Shown one piece after another: positions 43,931-57,855 of a stretch of DNA of 64,000 bases. The position numbers and the translations under genes are program-made. The stretch is taken from contig CAYLMA010000010.1 in assembly GCA_964384915.1 (NCBI GenBank), forward strand, positions 37,882 to 101,881, given 5' to 3'. Position 1 is the first letter of the stretch. Each line of letters starts with the position of its first letter. The notes below the pieces were generated by a model. It was given only the letters and a program-made list of their open reading frames with translations. It had not been told where the DNA came from and did no database searches. The DNA is from Sulfurimicrobium sp964384915. Its GTDB lineage: Bacteria > Pseudomonadota > Gammaproteobacteria > Burkholderiales > Sulfuricellaceae.

Positions 43931-44411
43931 CGAGCTTTATCAATTGGCCGAGGAAACCGGCCTGGCCCTGAAGGTGCGCGGCTGGATGCTGGCCACGGCG
44001 GAATCCTGCACCGGCGGCTGGGTGGGGGAGGCGGTGACGGCGGTGGCCGGCAGTTCGGCGTGGTATGACCGAGGGTTTATCACCTACACCAATGCGTCCA
44101 AGCAGGAAATGCTTGGCGTACAGGCGGAAACGCTGCAACAGAACGGCGCAGTCAGCGAAGCGGCTGTCAGGGAAATGGCTGTTGGCGCGCTGCAGCATAG
44201 CCAGGCCAATATTTCCCTGGCAATCAGCGGTATTGCCGGCCCCGGGGGTGGCTCACCTGATAAGCCTGTGGGTACGGTATGCTTCGCCTGGAGCATCAAG
44301 AACGGGCCGCTAAAAAGTGAACGCCGTGTCTTTGCCGGAGGCCGCGAGGCCGTCAGGCAGCAGGCGGTTTTTCATGCCTTGCAAGGTGTTTTAGCGCTCC
44401 TGCAACTGTGA
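43923..44411 (+). CDS. pncC: nicotinamide-nucleotide amidase (CinA C-domain)
   Basis: This 162-residue enzyme is the stand-alone CinA C-terminal domain, which deamidates NMN in pyridine-nucleotide recycling. The diagnostic block ATAESCTGGWVGEAVT is near residue 22, and the rest of the family pattern follows (RGFITYTNASKQEMLGV; ISGIAGPGGGSPDKPVGTV). ATG 43923 overlaps the pgpA stop. recA follows 33 bases later, so the four genes probably form one transcript, although recA may also have its own promoter. Confidence 0.95.
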   Translation: MDDELYQLAEETGLALKVRGWMLATAESCTGGWVGEAVTAVAGSSAWYDRGFITYTNASKQEMLGVQAETLQQNGAVSEAAVREMAVGALQHSQANISLAISGIAGPGGGSPDKPVGTVCFAWSIKNGPLKSERRVFAGGREAVRQQAVFHALQGVLALLQL

Positions 44412-44444
44412 CATAATCCGCAAGTTAAGATTTAAGGAAAATAT

Positions 44445-45476
44445 ATGGATGACAACAAAAGCAAGGCGCTTGCCGCGGCCCTCTCCCAGATCGAGAAACA
44501 ATTCGGCAAGGGTTCCATCATGCGCCTGGGCGATCATGCCGCGTCGCAGGATATCCAGGTGGTTTCCACCGGCTCGCTGGGGCTGGACATTGCGCTGGGC
44601 GTGGGTGGCCTGCCGCGCGGCCGGGTGGTGGAAATCTACGGACCGGAATCCTCCGGCAAGACTACGCTGACCTTGCAGGTGATTGCGGAAATGCAGAAGC
44701 TGGGGGGCACTGCAGCCTTCATCGACGCGGAGCATGCGCTCGACCCGCAATATGCGCAGAAGCTCGGCGTGAAAGTCGCCGACTTGCTGATTTCACAGCC
44801 GGATACCGGCGAACAGGCGCTGGAAATCGCCGACATGCTGGTGCGTTCCGGTTCGGTGGATATCGTGGTGATCGACTCGGTCGCGGCCTTGACGCCCAAG
44901 GCCGAGATCGAGGGCGAGATGGGAGACTCCCACATGGGCCTGCAAGCCCGCCTGATGTCCCAGGCGCTCAGGAAACTCACCGCCAATATCAAGCGCACCA
45001 ACACCCTGGTAATCTTCATCAACCAGATCCGCATGAAGATCGGCGTCATGTTCGGCAACCCGGAAACCACCACCGGCGGCAATGCGCTCAAGTTCTACGC
45101 CTCGGTGCGCCTCGACATCCGCCGCACCGGCTCGATCAAGAAGGGCGACGAGGTGATCGGTTCGGAAACCCGCGTCAAGGTGGTCAAGAACAAAGTGGCG
45201 CCTCCCTTCAAGCAGGCCGAGTTCGATATTCTCTACGGCGAGGGTATTTCGCGCGAGGGCGAGATCATCGACTTGGGCGTGGATCACAAGTTCGTCGAGA
45301 AGTCCGGCGCCTGGTACAGCTACAAGGGCGAGAAGATCGGCCAAGGCAAGGACAATGCACGCGAGTTTCTGCGCGAGCACAAGGATATTGCCGCCGAGAT
45401 CGAGGCGCGGGTGCGCGAAGCTCTCGGCGTGAGCGGCCTGCCGACCACGGTCGACCCCGATAGCGTGGATGCGTGA
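44445..45476 (+). CDS. recA: recombinase RecA
   Basis: This 343-residue RecA drives strand exchange in recombination and activates LexA-type self-cleavage. The Walker A GPESSGKTT, the ALDPQYAQKLGV block, the L1/L2 loop regions and TTTGGNALKFYASVRLDI-type motif are all in place. The start ATG 44445 has AAGGAAA upstream. The short upstream interval (44412-44444) has CATAAT at 44412-44417 as a possible -10, but no copy of the palindrome found upstream of the LexA-type gene. The recX gene follows 68 bases later. Confidence 0.97.
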   Translation: MDDNKSKALAAALSQIEKQFGKGSIMRLGDHAASQDIQVVSTGSLGLDIALGVGGLPRGRVVEIYGPESSGKTTLTLQVIAEMQKLGGTAAFIDAEHALDPQYAQKLGVKVADLLISQPDTGEQALEIADMLVRSGSVDIVVIDSVAALTPKAEIEGEMGDSHMGLQARLMSQALRKLTANIKRTNTLVIFINQIRMKIGVMFGNPETTTGGNALKFYASVRLDIRRTGSIKKGDEVIGSETRVKVVKNKVAPPFKQAEFDILYGEGISREGEIIDLGVDHKFVEKSGAWYSYKGEKIGQGKDNAREFLREHKDIAAEIEARVREALGVSGLPTTVDPDSVDA

Positions 45477-45488
45477 ACCCGGCCCAAT

Positions 45489-45542
45489 CATAAAGAGTCG
45501 CAAAGCGACTCTAAACCCCCCTCGCCAGCCTGCGGGGGAGTG
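45489..45542. repeat. two small palindromes between recA and recX
   Basis: The first is AGAGTCGC-AAA-GCGACTCT (45494-45512), a perfect 8-bp stem. The second is CCCCC...GGGGG around CTCGCCAGCCTGC. The pair resembles repeat elements elsewhere in the window that also fall between or inside genes of an operon. The second overlaps the GGGGGAG ribosome site of recX. It could weaken recX expression relative to recA. Confidence 0.5.
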
Positions 45543-45544
45543 GA

Positions 45545-46003
45545 ATGGTCATGTCGCGTAGCGCCATGAGCATTCGGGAGCGCGCGCTGGGTTTTCTGTC
45601 GCGGCGTGAATATTCGCGCCTGGAGCTGAAACGCAAGCTTTCGCCCCATGCCGAAGAAGAACATGTAGTAGAAACGCTGCTGGATGAGTTTTCCGCGCGC
45701 GGCTGGCTCTCGGAAGCGCGTTTTGCCGAGCAGGTCGTGCATGCCCGCCGCAGCAAGTACGGTGCCCAGCGCATTGTTCATGAGTTGAAGGGAAAAGGCG
45801 TCAGCGCGGATGCGCTGGCAGAGATCCTGCCCGGCTTGCAGGAAAGCGAGCTGGAAACGGCGCGGGCAGTGTGGATGAAGAAATTTGGAGCCATGCCGCA
45901 GGATGCCGGGGAAAGGGCGAAGCAGATGCGTTTCATGATGAGCCGTGGCTTCAGTTCGGGCGTCATTGGCAAGGTGTTGCAGGGCAGCGGAGAAATGGAT
46001 TAA
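45545..46003 (+). CDS. recX: regulatory protein RecX
   Basis: This 152-residue helical protein inhibits and caps RecA filaments. The RecX repeat pattern is visible (RERALGFLSRREYSRLELKRKL; EEHVVETLLDEFSARGWLSEARFAEQVV; RIVHELKGKGV). ATG 45545 is chosen for its GGGGGAG ribosome site; ATG 45566 starts at MSIRER and is also possible. The 3' end overlaps the lipoprotein start by one base (TAATG). Confidence 0.93.
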   Translation: MVMSRSAMSIRERALGFLSRREYSRLELKRKLSPHAEEEHVVETLLDEFSARGWLSEARFAEQVVHARRSKYGAQRIVHELKGKGVSADALAEILPGLQESELETARAVWMKKFGAMPQDAGERAKQMRFMMSRGFSSGVIGKVLQGSGEMD

Positions 46004-46350
46004 TGAAAAAATTGATTACCAGTGGTGTGTTGGCAGGGCTATTCCTGCTGTCCGGCTGCAACTATCTGCCCTTCGGCCAGACGCCGCTGAAGGAAATAGT
46101 GGCTGCTCCGGCGCAGTTCGAAGGCAAGGAGGTACGCATCCGCGGCAAGGTCAAGGATGTGACCAAGATTCCGCTGATCGATCTTTCCATGTATGTCGTG
46201 GATGACGGCAGTGGCGAGGTGACGGTGATCGCGCAGGACAAACTGCCGGCGGTGAACGATACCGTCAATGTCACCGGCGTGGTGGAAAGCGCCGCGATCG
46301 TGGGCGGGCAGTCGATCGGGTTGCGCATCAAGGAACTGAAGCGCAATTAG
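46003..46350 (+). CDS. small OB-fold lipoprotein
   Basis: This 115-residue protein has a lipoprotein signal (GVLAGLFLLSGC, lipobox Cys near residue 19) and a predicted OB-fold-like domain of the tRNA-anticodon/NirD type (GKEVRIRGKVKDVTKIPLIDLSMYVVDDGSGEV, cited in parts; VNVTGVVESAAIVGGQSIG). The function is unknown. Its start overlaps the recX stop, so it is part of the recA-recX transcript. A repeat element follows it. Confidence 0.8.
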   Translation: MKKLITSGVLAGLFLLSGCNYLPFGQTPLKEIVAAPAQFEGKEVRIRGKVKDVTKIPLIDLSMYVVDDGSGEVTVIAQDKLPAVNDTVNVTGVVESAAIVGGQSIGLRIKELKRN

Positions 46351-46373
46351 CAAATTTTAGAGAAAGGCTGTTC

Positions 46374-46460
46374 ACCGCAAAGGACGCGAAGGAACGCAAA
46401 GGTAAAACAAGGTGTTTGGAGTTGTCGCCTTCCTTTGCGTACCATTGCGTCCTTTGCGGT
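46374..46460. repeat. intergenic inverted repeat (GCAAAGG family), copy 2
   Basis: The arms are ACCGCAAAGGACGC (46374-46387) and GCGTCCTTTGCGGT (46447-46460), with degenerate inner repeats (GAAGGAACGCAAAGG against CCTTCCTTTGCGT). Same family as 10248-10349, with longer and less perfect arms. It lies between the lipoprotein gene and alaS. Confidence 0.7.
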
Positions 46461-46506
46461 TAATGGTTTTTGCCGTTAACGACAGAATAATTTTTGGAAA
46501 ATACGC

Positions 46507-49128
<2,622 letters not shown>

Positions 49129-49138
49129 CTGGTTTTAC

Positions 49139-49167
49139 GCTGACCCCCTTGTACGCAGGGGTTCAGC
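49139..49167. terminator. possible hairpin between alaS and GGDEF-EAL gene
   Basis: GCTGACCCC and GGGGTTCAGC pair with one bulge around a nine-base loop, in the space between convergent stops. No long T tract is present on either strand, so this is only a candidate. Confidence 0.35.
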
Positions 49168-49179
49168 GCTTGTGCCAGG

Positions 49180-50868
49180 TCAGTGCAGGTGTTCGGGTTG
49201 GTGGATGCTGTAGCCCTGGGCAAAGTTGACGCCGATGGATTGCAGTTTTTCAATCACAGCATGATTCCCGACAAACTCTGCAATGGTCAGGATGCCCATT
49301 TCCTGCGCGATCTTGTTGATTGCCTCCACCATGCAGAAATCGGTCTTGTTGTGATCCATGTCTTTGACCAGCGAACCGTCAATTTTCAGAAAATCGACTG
49401 GCAGATATTTGAGGTAGGCAAAGGAAGACATGCCGCTGCCGAAATCATCGAGCGAAAAGCGAACGCCCAAGGCCTTCAGCTCCGTGATCAGTACGCTTAC
49501 TTTTTCCAGGTTGTTGATGGCCACGGTTTCGGTAATTTCGAAACACACCGATTCAGGGGGAATCTGATGCAGGCTCAACTGGTCGCGCAAAAAAACCGGG
49601 AAATACTCGTCGTTGAGGCTGGCTCCTGACAGATTAATGCAGCACAGCGGCATGGCGGCTTCCTCGCAGTTCTCCAGCAGCGTGAATGCAGCGCGCCACA
49701 CCGCGGCGTTGCTGGCAAACAGGGTACGGATGACCCAGCGGTCGATGAGAGGCATGAGGTGGTATTTTTCCGCTGCCGGCACGAATTCTCCCGGCGCGAT
49801 TTGCCGCCCATCTTCGTCGATCAGGCGCAACAGGATTTCACGGTGACTGTAGCAGCCATATTCCGAGCCGATAGGCAGAATGTTCTGGTAGAACAGGCGA
49901 AAGCGGTCGTTTTCGAATGCCTCGGTAATGCGCGAGATCCATGCCGTTTCGCGCTGCAGGGTAGAGCACTCCGTGCTTTCGGCATAGACGTGGATCTGGT
50001 TTCGGCCTTTGCTTTTTGCAACGCGGCAGGCCGCATCCGCAGCGCTCAGGATGCAGTCTGCGCCTTCGTTGTCGGGCTTGATGGCCGCAATGCCGATGCT
50101 GATGCCCATGTCGAAGCGTTTCCCCTCCCAGTGGAAGCAGAAATCCGCGATGGCATCCCGCAGCGTCTGTGCTTTTTCCTGAGCCTTTTCCAGCGTTTGT
50201 GTTTCCAGCACGATGGCGAATTCATCACCGCCAATGCGGGCCAGAATGTCGTTTTCATGAAGGGCTTCCCTGATCAGCCTGGCCAGACGCCCCAGCAATT
50301 CATCTCCGGCTTGGTGGCCGCAAGTGTCGTTGACCACCTTGAACTGATCCAGATCGAGATAGAGCAGTATGTGATGGGCATCTTGGCTCGCGGCCAGGGC
50401 TTTCAGCCTGCGCGTGAATTCGCGCCGGTTGAGCAGGCCGGTCAGTTCGTCGTGGTTGGCTTGGTGTTTGAACTTGGCGATTTCGTTTTTGTGCGCGCTG
50501 ATATCACGCGCAATGGCAATGATTTCCACATCCGGGTGGCTATGCTGCGTACGCTTGAGTGAGATTTCCACCCAGCGCGGCAGGCTGCTCCGGGGCTTGA
50601 TCAGGCATTCAAACCGAACCGGCGTGCCGGCCAGGGCGATTTCACATTTGTGCACGAATAAATCGATGCTTTCGCTGAGGCCGATCAGGCGGGAGAGAAT
50701 AGAGCGCCCCGGGGTGAAATCCCGTTCATGCATCCAGTGGGTGAGCGTGTTATTGGCGAAACGGAATTTCATGTCTTCACCAATAATGAACACTGCGTCA
50801 TGCACATAATCGAGATAGCTTAAGGACTGGTTCGGAGCGGGGGTGTTGGTAGCAGGGTAGTCCGCCAT
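49180..50868 (-). CDS. cytoplasmic PAS-GGDEF-EAL protein
   Basis: This protein of about 562 residues has a PAS domain (SYLDYVHDAVFIIGEDMKFRF), GGDEF (IGGDEF intact, no RxxD inhibitory site) and EAL in a variant form: EILLRL for EAL, DDFGSG kept, and EFVG in place of EGVE. The altered EAL signature makes phosphodiesterase activity uncertain. It is predicted soluble, without membrane segments. ATG 50868 follows AGGA at a good distance; the frame can start at TTG 50889. The AT-rich stretch 50890-50998 upstream holds its promoter. Confidence 0.9.
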   Translation of the reverse strand: MADYPATNTPAPNQSLSYLDYVHDAVFIIGEDMKFRFANNTLTHWMHERDFTPGRSILSRLIGLSESIDLFVHKCEIALAGTPVRFECLIKPRSSLPRWVEISLKRTQHSHPDVEIIAIARDISAHKNEIAKFKHQANHDELTGLLNRREFTRRLKALAASQDAHHILLYLDLDQFKVVNDTCGHQAGDELLGRLARLIREALHENDILARIGGDEFAIVLETQTLEKAQEKAQTLRDAIADFCFHWEGKRFDMGISIGIAAIKPDNEGADCILSAADAACRVAKSKGRNQIHVYAESTECSTLQRETAWISRITEAFENDRFRLFYQNILPIGSEYGCYSHREILLRLIDEDGRQIAPGEFVPAAEKYHLMPLIDRWVIRTLFASNAAVWRAAFTLLENCEEAAMPLCCINLSGASLNDEYFPVFLRDQLSLHQIPPESVCFEITETVAINNLEKVSVLITELKALGVRFSLDDFGSGMSSFAYLKYLPVDFLKIDGSLVKDMDHNKTDFCMVEAINKIAQEMGILTIAEFVGNHAVIEKLQSIGVNFAQGYSIHQPEHLH

Positions 50869-50998
50869 GGTGATCCTGAGTGAGGCCAAGCAGGCCGGCT
50901 AATACAGCGCAGCCATCCTGAGTATAAAATTCATATGAGTATATTACATTCTTATTAAATTGAAATATTCTAATGCATTGCTTGAATGTATCTGAAAA

Positions 50999-51700
50999 TC
51001 AGGTGATGTTGTGATGGTCTTCGAGCAAAGCCTGATAAATCATGCTCTGTAGCAGGATCGCCTGGCTGCTGTGGAGGTTCAGCAGTTTGACGCCATATTG
51101 AAACAGGAATTCGCCCTCCGGATTGTTGCGAATACTGGTGTTTTGAATGACGGCCTGGGCCTCGATGTGTGCCTGGTAGTCGTTGGGCTGGACGGTGATG
51201 TGGAATGAAACGCCAATTTCATCATGCACCTTCCCCAGTTCTTCTGCTGCGTCAATCAGGATTCCGCCGGAACTCATGTTTGAAATGATTGCCTCAATGG
51301 CGGTGTCGCCCTGTCCGGTGGAAATCCTGACGGGAAGCCTGGTTTTGATGCGCATCTCATTTCGCACCGGCATGGTCCGGATGGCATGGGGGTAGGCCAG
51401 GTGCAAGTAGGGAAAAGGGGAAAGGCAGACACGCTCTACCGTGGTTTCGAATGAGAAGGTTTCAAGCCCGGAAAAGCCGCGCACGATCAGCCGCTCATTG
51501 TCCCGCATCGGCAGGGTGAGTCCGTGAACCACCGGGTTGCGTACCAGTATGCTGAGATTGCTGACATAGCCTACCAGGGTGGTGAAATAACGCTGGTCAT
51601 GTTGGTGAGAGGGGATTTCGATTTGCAGCCGGTCTCCCACATGCAGTTTGAGGTGGTCGAACAAATCCACCCCTGGATGCGTAGTCGCTTGGGTGGTCAT
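50999..51700 (-). CDS. PilZ-domain protein (YcgR-like)
   Basis: This 233-residue protein has a YcgR-type N-terminal domain (VGDRLQIEIPSHQHDQRYFTTLVGYVSNLSILVRNP) and a C-terminal PilZ domain with the c-di-GMP pattern RNEMRIKTRLPVRI plus NMSSGGILID. The second motif has Asn in place of the usual Asp. YcgR family members slow flagella or affect surface behaviour when c-di-GMP is high. Its start overlaps the MscS-type gene stop by four bases, so the two are coupled. It fits the many c-di-GMP enzymes in the window. Confidence 0.88.
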   Translation of the reverse strand: MTTQATTHPGVDLFDHLKLHVGDRLQIEIPSHQHDQRYFTTLVGYVSNLSILVRNPVVHGLTLPMRDNERLIVRGFSGLETFSFETTVERVCLSPFPYLHLAYPHAIRTMPVRNEMRIKTRLPVRISTGQGDTAIEAIISNMSSGGILIDAAEELGKVHDEIGVSFHITVQPNDYQAHIEAQAVIQNTSIRNNPEGEFLFQYGVKLLNLHSSQAILLQSMIYQALLEDHHNIT

Positions 51701-52965
51701 GCTTGCTGCAAGAGTTTCACCACCCGTTGCGGGTAGGGAATTTCGATGCCGCTATCCCGGAAGCCGCGCCAGATGGCGAGATTGATGTCCGAACGCAGGT
51801 TTTGCTGGCCTTCTTCCGGGTCCTTGATCCACAGCGACAGCTCAAGCTCGATGCCATTGTCGGCAAAGGACTTGAGAAAAACCTTGGGCTCGTTTTCCTG
51901 TATTACCCTGGGGTGGCTGAGCGCGGTGTCGAGCATGATGGCCATGGCTTTCTCCAGCGGGCTGTCGTAGCTGATCTGTACCGGGATGCTGATGCGCAGT
52001 TCGTGGTTGGTATAGGAGTGGTTCATCACGGTGGAGGTGATCAGGGTGTCGTTGGGGATGATGGCCTCGGTGCCGTCCATGCCCTTGACCACCACGTAGC
52101 GTGCGGTAATGGCGGAGACGCTTCCGTAGCGGTTGTCTATCGTGACCAGATCGCCGATGCGGATGGAGCGGTCGAGCAGGATGATGAAGCCGCTGACGTA
52201 GTTGCTGGCGATCTTTTGCAGCCCTAAACCGATGCCCACGCCCAGCGCGCCGCCAAAAACCGAGAGCACGGTGATGTCGATGCCGGCGATGGGCAGGGCG
52301 ACCAGCACGCCCAGGAGCAGCAATGCCGCGCGGATCAGTTTGGTCAGCACCACGCGCAGGCTCATGTCCAGCCTGTCTGCCGCCATCAGGCGCTTTTCCA
52401 GGGTGGAAGCCAGCCACATCGCGATCAATAGCGTCACGGCAATGGAAAGCAGGCCGCTCAGGATCATCAGCAGCGATATTTTCTGCTTGCCGACGCGGAA
52501 GCTGAAGTCCTCCAGCACGCCCAGGATTTCCGGTAGAAAGCCGCTGATGTGCAAGGCCACGCCGCTCCAGATCATTATTGCGATGAAACGCTCCGAGGTG
52601 TGCAGCCAGCCGCTGGGCGCGAAGATGTGGCGCAGCATGTACACGGCAAGCCTTATCAGGGCAAGCGAGAGCAAGAGCGGCACGGCAAGGTTCAGCACGC
52701 TGATGGAATGCCAGTTCTTGAGCAGTGTTTTGGCCACCAGCACCAGCAGCAGGGCGGTGAGCGGAAAAATGATCCGGTTCACGCCGCCCATGCCCAGCTT
52801 CCATGCGCCTTCCTGCGCCGGGATCTGCTTGCGGATCAGGCGCGTGGTCAGCCAGGCCAGGCCCAGGCTGATCGCCAGGGCGGCAATCTGCCACAGCATC
52901 GCGGTCTGGCCGAGATCGTCCAGCAGTTCGAGAAGCAGGTTGTGGATTTCCTGAGAGTTTTGCAT
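51697..52965 (-). CDS. MscS-family mechanosensitive channel
   Basis: This 422-residue protein has about five or six membrane helices, the MscS pore and beta domain (GALGVGIGLGLQKIASNYVSGFIILLDRSIRIGDLV, cited in parts as GVGIGLGLQKIASN and SGFIILLDRSIRIGD), the EAIIPNDTLIT strand and the C-terminal beta-alpha region (PYPQRVVKLL). It opens under membrane tension to release solutes in osmotic downshock. It overlaps both neighbours (ATGA with the PLD-like gene upstream and with the PilZ gene downstream), so the three genes form a leftward operon. Confidence 0.92.
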   Translation of the reverse strand: MQNSQEIHNLLLELLDDLGQTAMLWQIAALAISLGLAWLTTRLIRKQIPAQEGAWKLGMGGVNRIIFPLTALLLVLVAKTLLKNWHSISVLNLAVPLLLSLALIRLAVYMLRHIFAPSGWLHTSERFIAIMIWSGVALHISGFLPEILGVLEDFSFRVGKQKISLLMILSGLLSIAVTLLIAMWLASTLEKRLMAADRLDMSLRVVLTKLIRAALLLLGVLVALPIAGIDITVLSVFGGALGVGIGLGLQKIASNYVSGFIILLDRSIRIGDLVTIDNRYGSVSAITARYVVVKGMDGTEAIIPNDTLITSTVMNHSYTNHELRISIPVQISYDSPLEKAMAIMLDTALSHPRVIQENEPKVFLKSFADNGIELELSLWIKDPEEGQQNLRSDINLAIWRGFRDSGIEIPYPQRVVKLLQQA

Positions 52966-53552
52966 CAGTAGAGGTGAGCCTCGAAAGCATGTGAATGGGT
53001 GCGGTGGCGCTGCCAGTTTTTCAAATAAGCCTGGGTCAACTGCGGGTTGTCGCGGAAAATCAGCAGGTTTTCCGCATTGCGGTACTGCGCCGCGTGGGTA
53101 AAGTTGAATGAACCGGTGATGACGGCTGCTTGGGGAAGCCCTGCATCAATCACCATGATCTTGTTGTGGGCGCTATCATGCTCACTGTCGACGAAGGTCG
53201 GAACCCCTCCGGCTGCGATTTCCGGCACCAGGCCGCGCTGCATTCTGCGGATCTGCTCTCTATCGGCAATCAACTGGACATCAACACCGCGCCGTTTGGC
53301 CTCAACCAGTGCCTGCGCGATCTTGCGATGGGTGAAGCTGAAGGTTTGCACCAGAACCTGTTTTTTCGCCCCCTGTATCGCCCGGACTATCAGTGCGCCG
53401 GTGTCATCCTCCGGGCTGAAGGCGAGCTGGATGGAGCCGCTGGCTGCCATGGCCGCAGAGGTGCGCGTATCCTGAGGAAAATCGTATGCAGCGGCTGTGG
53501 CACTTGCGGCCAGAAGCGCCAGCAATAAGTAAAGTTGTTTCATGAATTCCAT
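52965..53552 (-). CDS. PLD-like (HKD) exported phosphodiesterase
   Basis: This protein of about 195 residues has a signal peptide (LYLLLALLAASATAAAYD) and one phospholipase-D catalytic half: HNKIMVID, then GSFNFTHAAQYRNAEN. This pattern is like the Nuc/PLD endonuclease group, which works as a dimer. The long frame to 55556 is antisense to lon and does not represent the gene. ATG 53552 or 53543 (MKQLYLL) are both possible starts. It is the first gene of the PLD-MscS-PilZ operon. Confidence 0.9.
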   Translation of the reverse strand: MEFMKQLYLLLALLAASATAAAYDFPQDTRTSAAMAASGSIQLAFSPEDDTGALIVRAIQGAKKQVLVQTFSFTHRKIAQALVEAKRRGVDVQLIADREQIRRMQRGLVPEIAAGGVPTFVDSEHDSAHNKIMVIDAGLPQAAVITGSFNFTHAAQYRNAENLLIFRDNPQLTQAYLKNWQRHRTHSHAFEAHLY

Positions 53553-53618
53553 TGTATATGCAGTCCGGGCTTGAATTGTCGCAGCACGGCCACAAAATTT
53601 GAACAAGTGAATGACTAA

Positions 53619-56030
<2,412 letters not shown>

Positions 56031-56059
56031 ATGTTCGAGTGCACGGGTATACTCGCGCC

Positions 56060-57787
56060 ATGGATATTGTTACCCTGCAGGGCGCGATACTCGATAACGC
56101 CGCCTATGCCATTATCGCCACGGAGCCGGACGGTGTAATCACGGTATTCAACCGTGCCGCCGAGCGCATGCTGGGTTATCGTGCCAGTGAAATGGTCGGT
56201 CTTTGCACCCCTGTGATCCTGCATGATCCGGATGAAGTTGCGGCGCGTGCAGCGGTTCTTTCCAGGGAATTGGGCATTCCACTCGATCCGGGTTTCGAGG
56301 TGTTTGTCGCGCGAACCCGGCTTGGTTTACCGAATGAATTTCAGTGGACCTATCTGCGCAAGGATGGCTCCCGTTTCCCGGTGCTGCTGTCGGTCACGGC
56401 CATATATGACCAAGCAGGGGTGATTGCCGGTTTTCTTGGTATTGCGATGGATGTCAGCGAGCGCAATGCCGCTGAGGCTGCAGTCCGCGAGAGCGCTTAT
56501 CGCCTCAACGAAGCCCAGCGCATTGCCCAGGTCGGCAGCTGGGAGCTTGATCTCGTCAGCAACAAGCTGACCTGGTCGGATGAAATCTTCCATATTTTCG
56601 AAATCGATCCCGCCCTGTTCGGCGCTTCCTATGAGGCCTTTCTCAACGCCATCCATCCGGACGACCGGGAGAAGGTCAATCAGGCTTATACCCGCTCGGT
56701 AGCGGCACACGCACCCTATGAAATCACCCATCGCCTGCTCATGCCGGATGGGCGCATCAAGTGGGTGAGCGAGCGCTGTGAGACTTTCTACGATGAGGAG
56801 GGCAGGGCGGCGCTGCACTCAAGCGGCACGGTGCAGGACGTCACCGCGCGCAGGCAGGCCGAGGAATCTTTGCGGCTCTACGCCAGCGTATTCGAGCACA
56901 GTGGCGAGGCCATCCTCATCAGTGACAGTGCCAACCGCATTCTGGCGGTAAACCCGGCATTTACCCGCATGACGGGCTACAGTATCGAGGATGTGCAGGG
57001 CAAGAATCCGCGTCTGCTGGCTTCCGGCCACACCCAGCCGCAAACCTATCGGGATCTTTGGAACACGCTGGAGCGGGAAGGATACTGGCAGGGGGAAATC
57101 TGGGACCGGCGCAAGGATGGCAGCATTTACCCGAAGTGGGTGGCGATATCGGCGGTGCGCGGCTGCGACGAGGCCATAACCCACTACATCGCCAGTTTCA
57201 CCGATATTACCGAGCGCAAGGAGGTCGAGGCAAAAATCACCCATCTGGCCCACCATGACGCATTGACCGGCCTGTTCAACCGCTTCAGCTTGCAGGACCG
57301 GCTGGAGCAAGCACTGTCCATGGCGCGGCGGGAGCAAAGCATGCTGGCAGTAATGTTTATCGACCTGGACCGCTTCAAAACCATCAACGACACGCTGGGC
57401 CACGCCGTTGGAGACGAACTGCTGATCGAGGTGGCAAAGCGCCTGCGCTACAGTGTGCGAGAAAGCGATATCGTGGCGCGTCTGGGTGGCGACGAGTTTG
57501 TGGTCGTGCTGGCCGAGGTGGAGGATGCCGCGGTGGCCGAGCGCTTGGCGGACAAGATTTTGCGTACCCTGGGCCAGGATTACCACCTTGGTGGCAACGT
57601 GCTGCATTCCACCCCCAGTATCGGCCTTGCCTTCTACCCGGATGATGGAGAGGACGGCTGCACCTTGATGAAGAACGCCGATGCCGCCATGTATCACGCC
57701 AAGTCTCAGGGCCGCAACAATGTTCAATTTTTCAGCGCCGAAATGAATCGGGATGCCGTGGAGCTGCCACTACCTCCGGCAGGCTGA
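56060..57787 (+). CDS. triple-PAS GGDEF diguanylate cyclase
   Basis: This protein of about 575 residues has three PAS domains (residues about 1-125, 135-265, 275-390; typical WELDLVSNKLTWSDEIF and YWQGEIWDRRKDGSIYPKW signatures) and a GGDEF domain (LGGDEF with RESD inhibitory site). No EAL domain follows, so it is a synthase only. No membrane segment is present, so sensing is cytoplasmic. ATG 56060 (DIVTLQG) is preferred over GTG 56039. It directly follows lon with 29 bases between. Its last PAS is nearly identical in pattern to the PAS at the start of the window, so the two proteins are paralogues. Confidence 0.9.
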   Translation: MDIVTLQGAILDNAAYAIIATEPDGVITVFNRAAERMLGYRASEMVGLCTPVILHDPDEVAARAAVLSRELGIPLDPGFEVFVARTRLGLPNEFQWTYLRKDGSRFPVLLSVTAIYDQAGVIAGFLGIAMDVSERNAAEAAVRESAYRLNEAQRIAQVGSWELDLVSNKLTWSDEIFHIFEIDPALFGASYEAFLNAIHPDDREKVNQAYTRSVAAHAPYEITHRLLMPDGRIKWVSERCETFYDEEGRAALHSSGTVQDVTARRQAEESLRLYASVFEHSGEAILISDSANRILAVNPAFTRMTGYSIEDVQGKNPRLLASGHTQPQTYRDLWNTLEREGYWQGEIWDRRKDGSIYPKWVAISAVRGCDEAITHYIASFTDITERKEVEAKITHLAHHDALTGLFNRFSLQDRLEQALSMARREQSMLAVMFIDLDRFKTINDTLGHAVGDELLIEVAKRLRYSVRESDIVARLGGDEFVVVLAEVEDAAVAERLADKILRTLGQDYHLGGNVLHSTPSIGLAFYPDDGEDGCTLMKNADAAMYHAKSQGRNNVQFFSAEMNRDAVELPLPPAG

Positions 57788-57794
57788 AACCCCA

Positions 57795-57831
57795 TGAAAA
57801 AATAGGCGGGAATACATCCCCCACCTTTTTG
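57795..57831. terminator. possible bidirectional terminator between convergent genes
   Basis: An imperfect stem (GGCGGGA against TCCCCCACC) is flanked by AAAAAA on the left and TTTTT on the right. It sits between the GGDEF gene stop and the cytochrome b stop. The stem is weak. Confidence 0.45.
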
Positions 57832-57855
57832 TCTTTCAGCACGGATCGCGGTTTT

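Noticed and set aside
45494..45512. Hairpin after recA as a terminator
   Set aside because: No T tract follows, recX is coupled closely behind and a second palindrome is adjacent. It is more like a repeat element.
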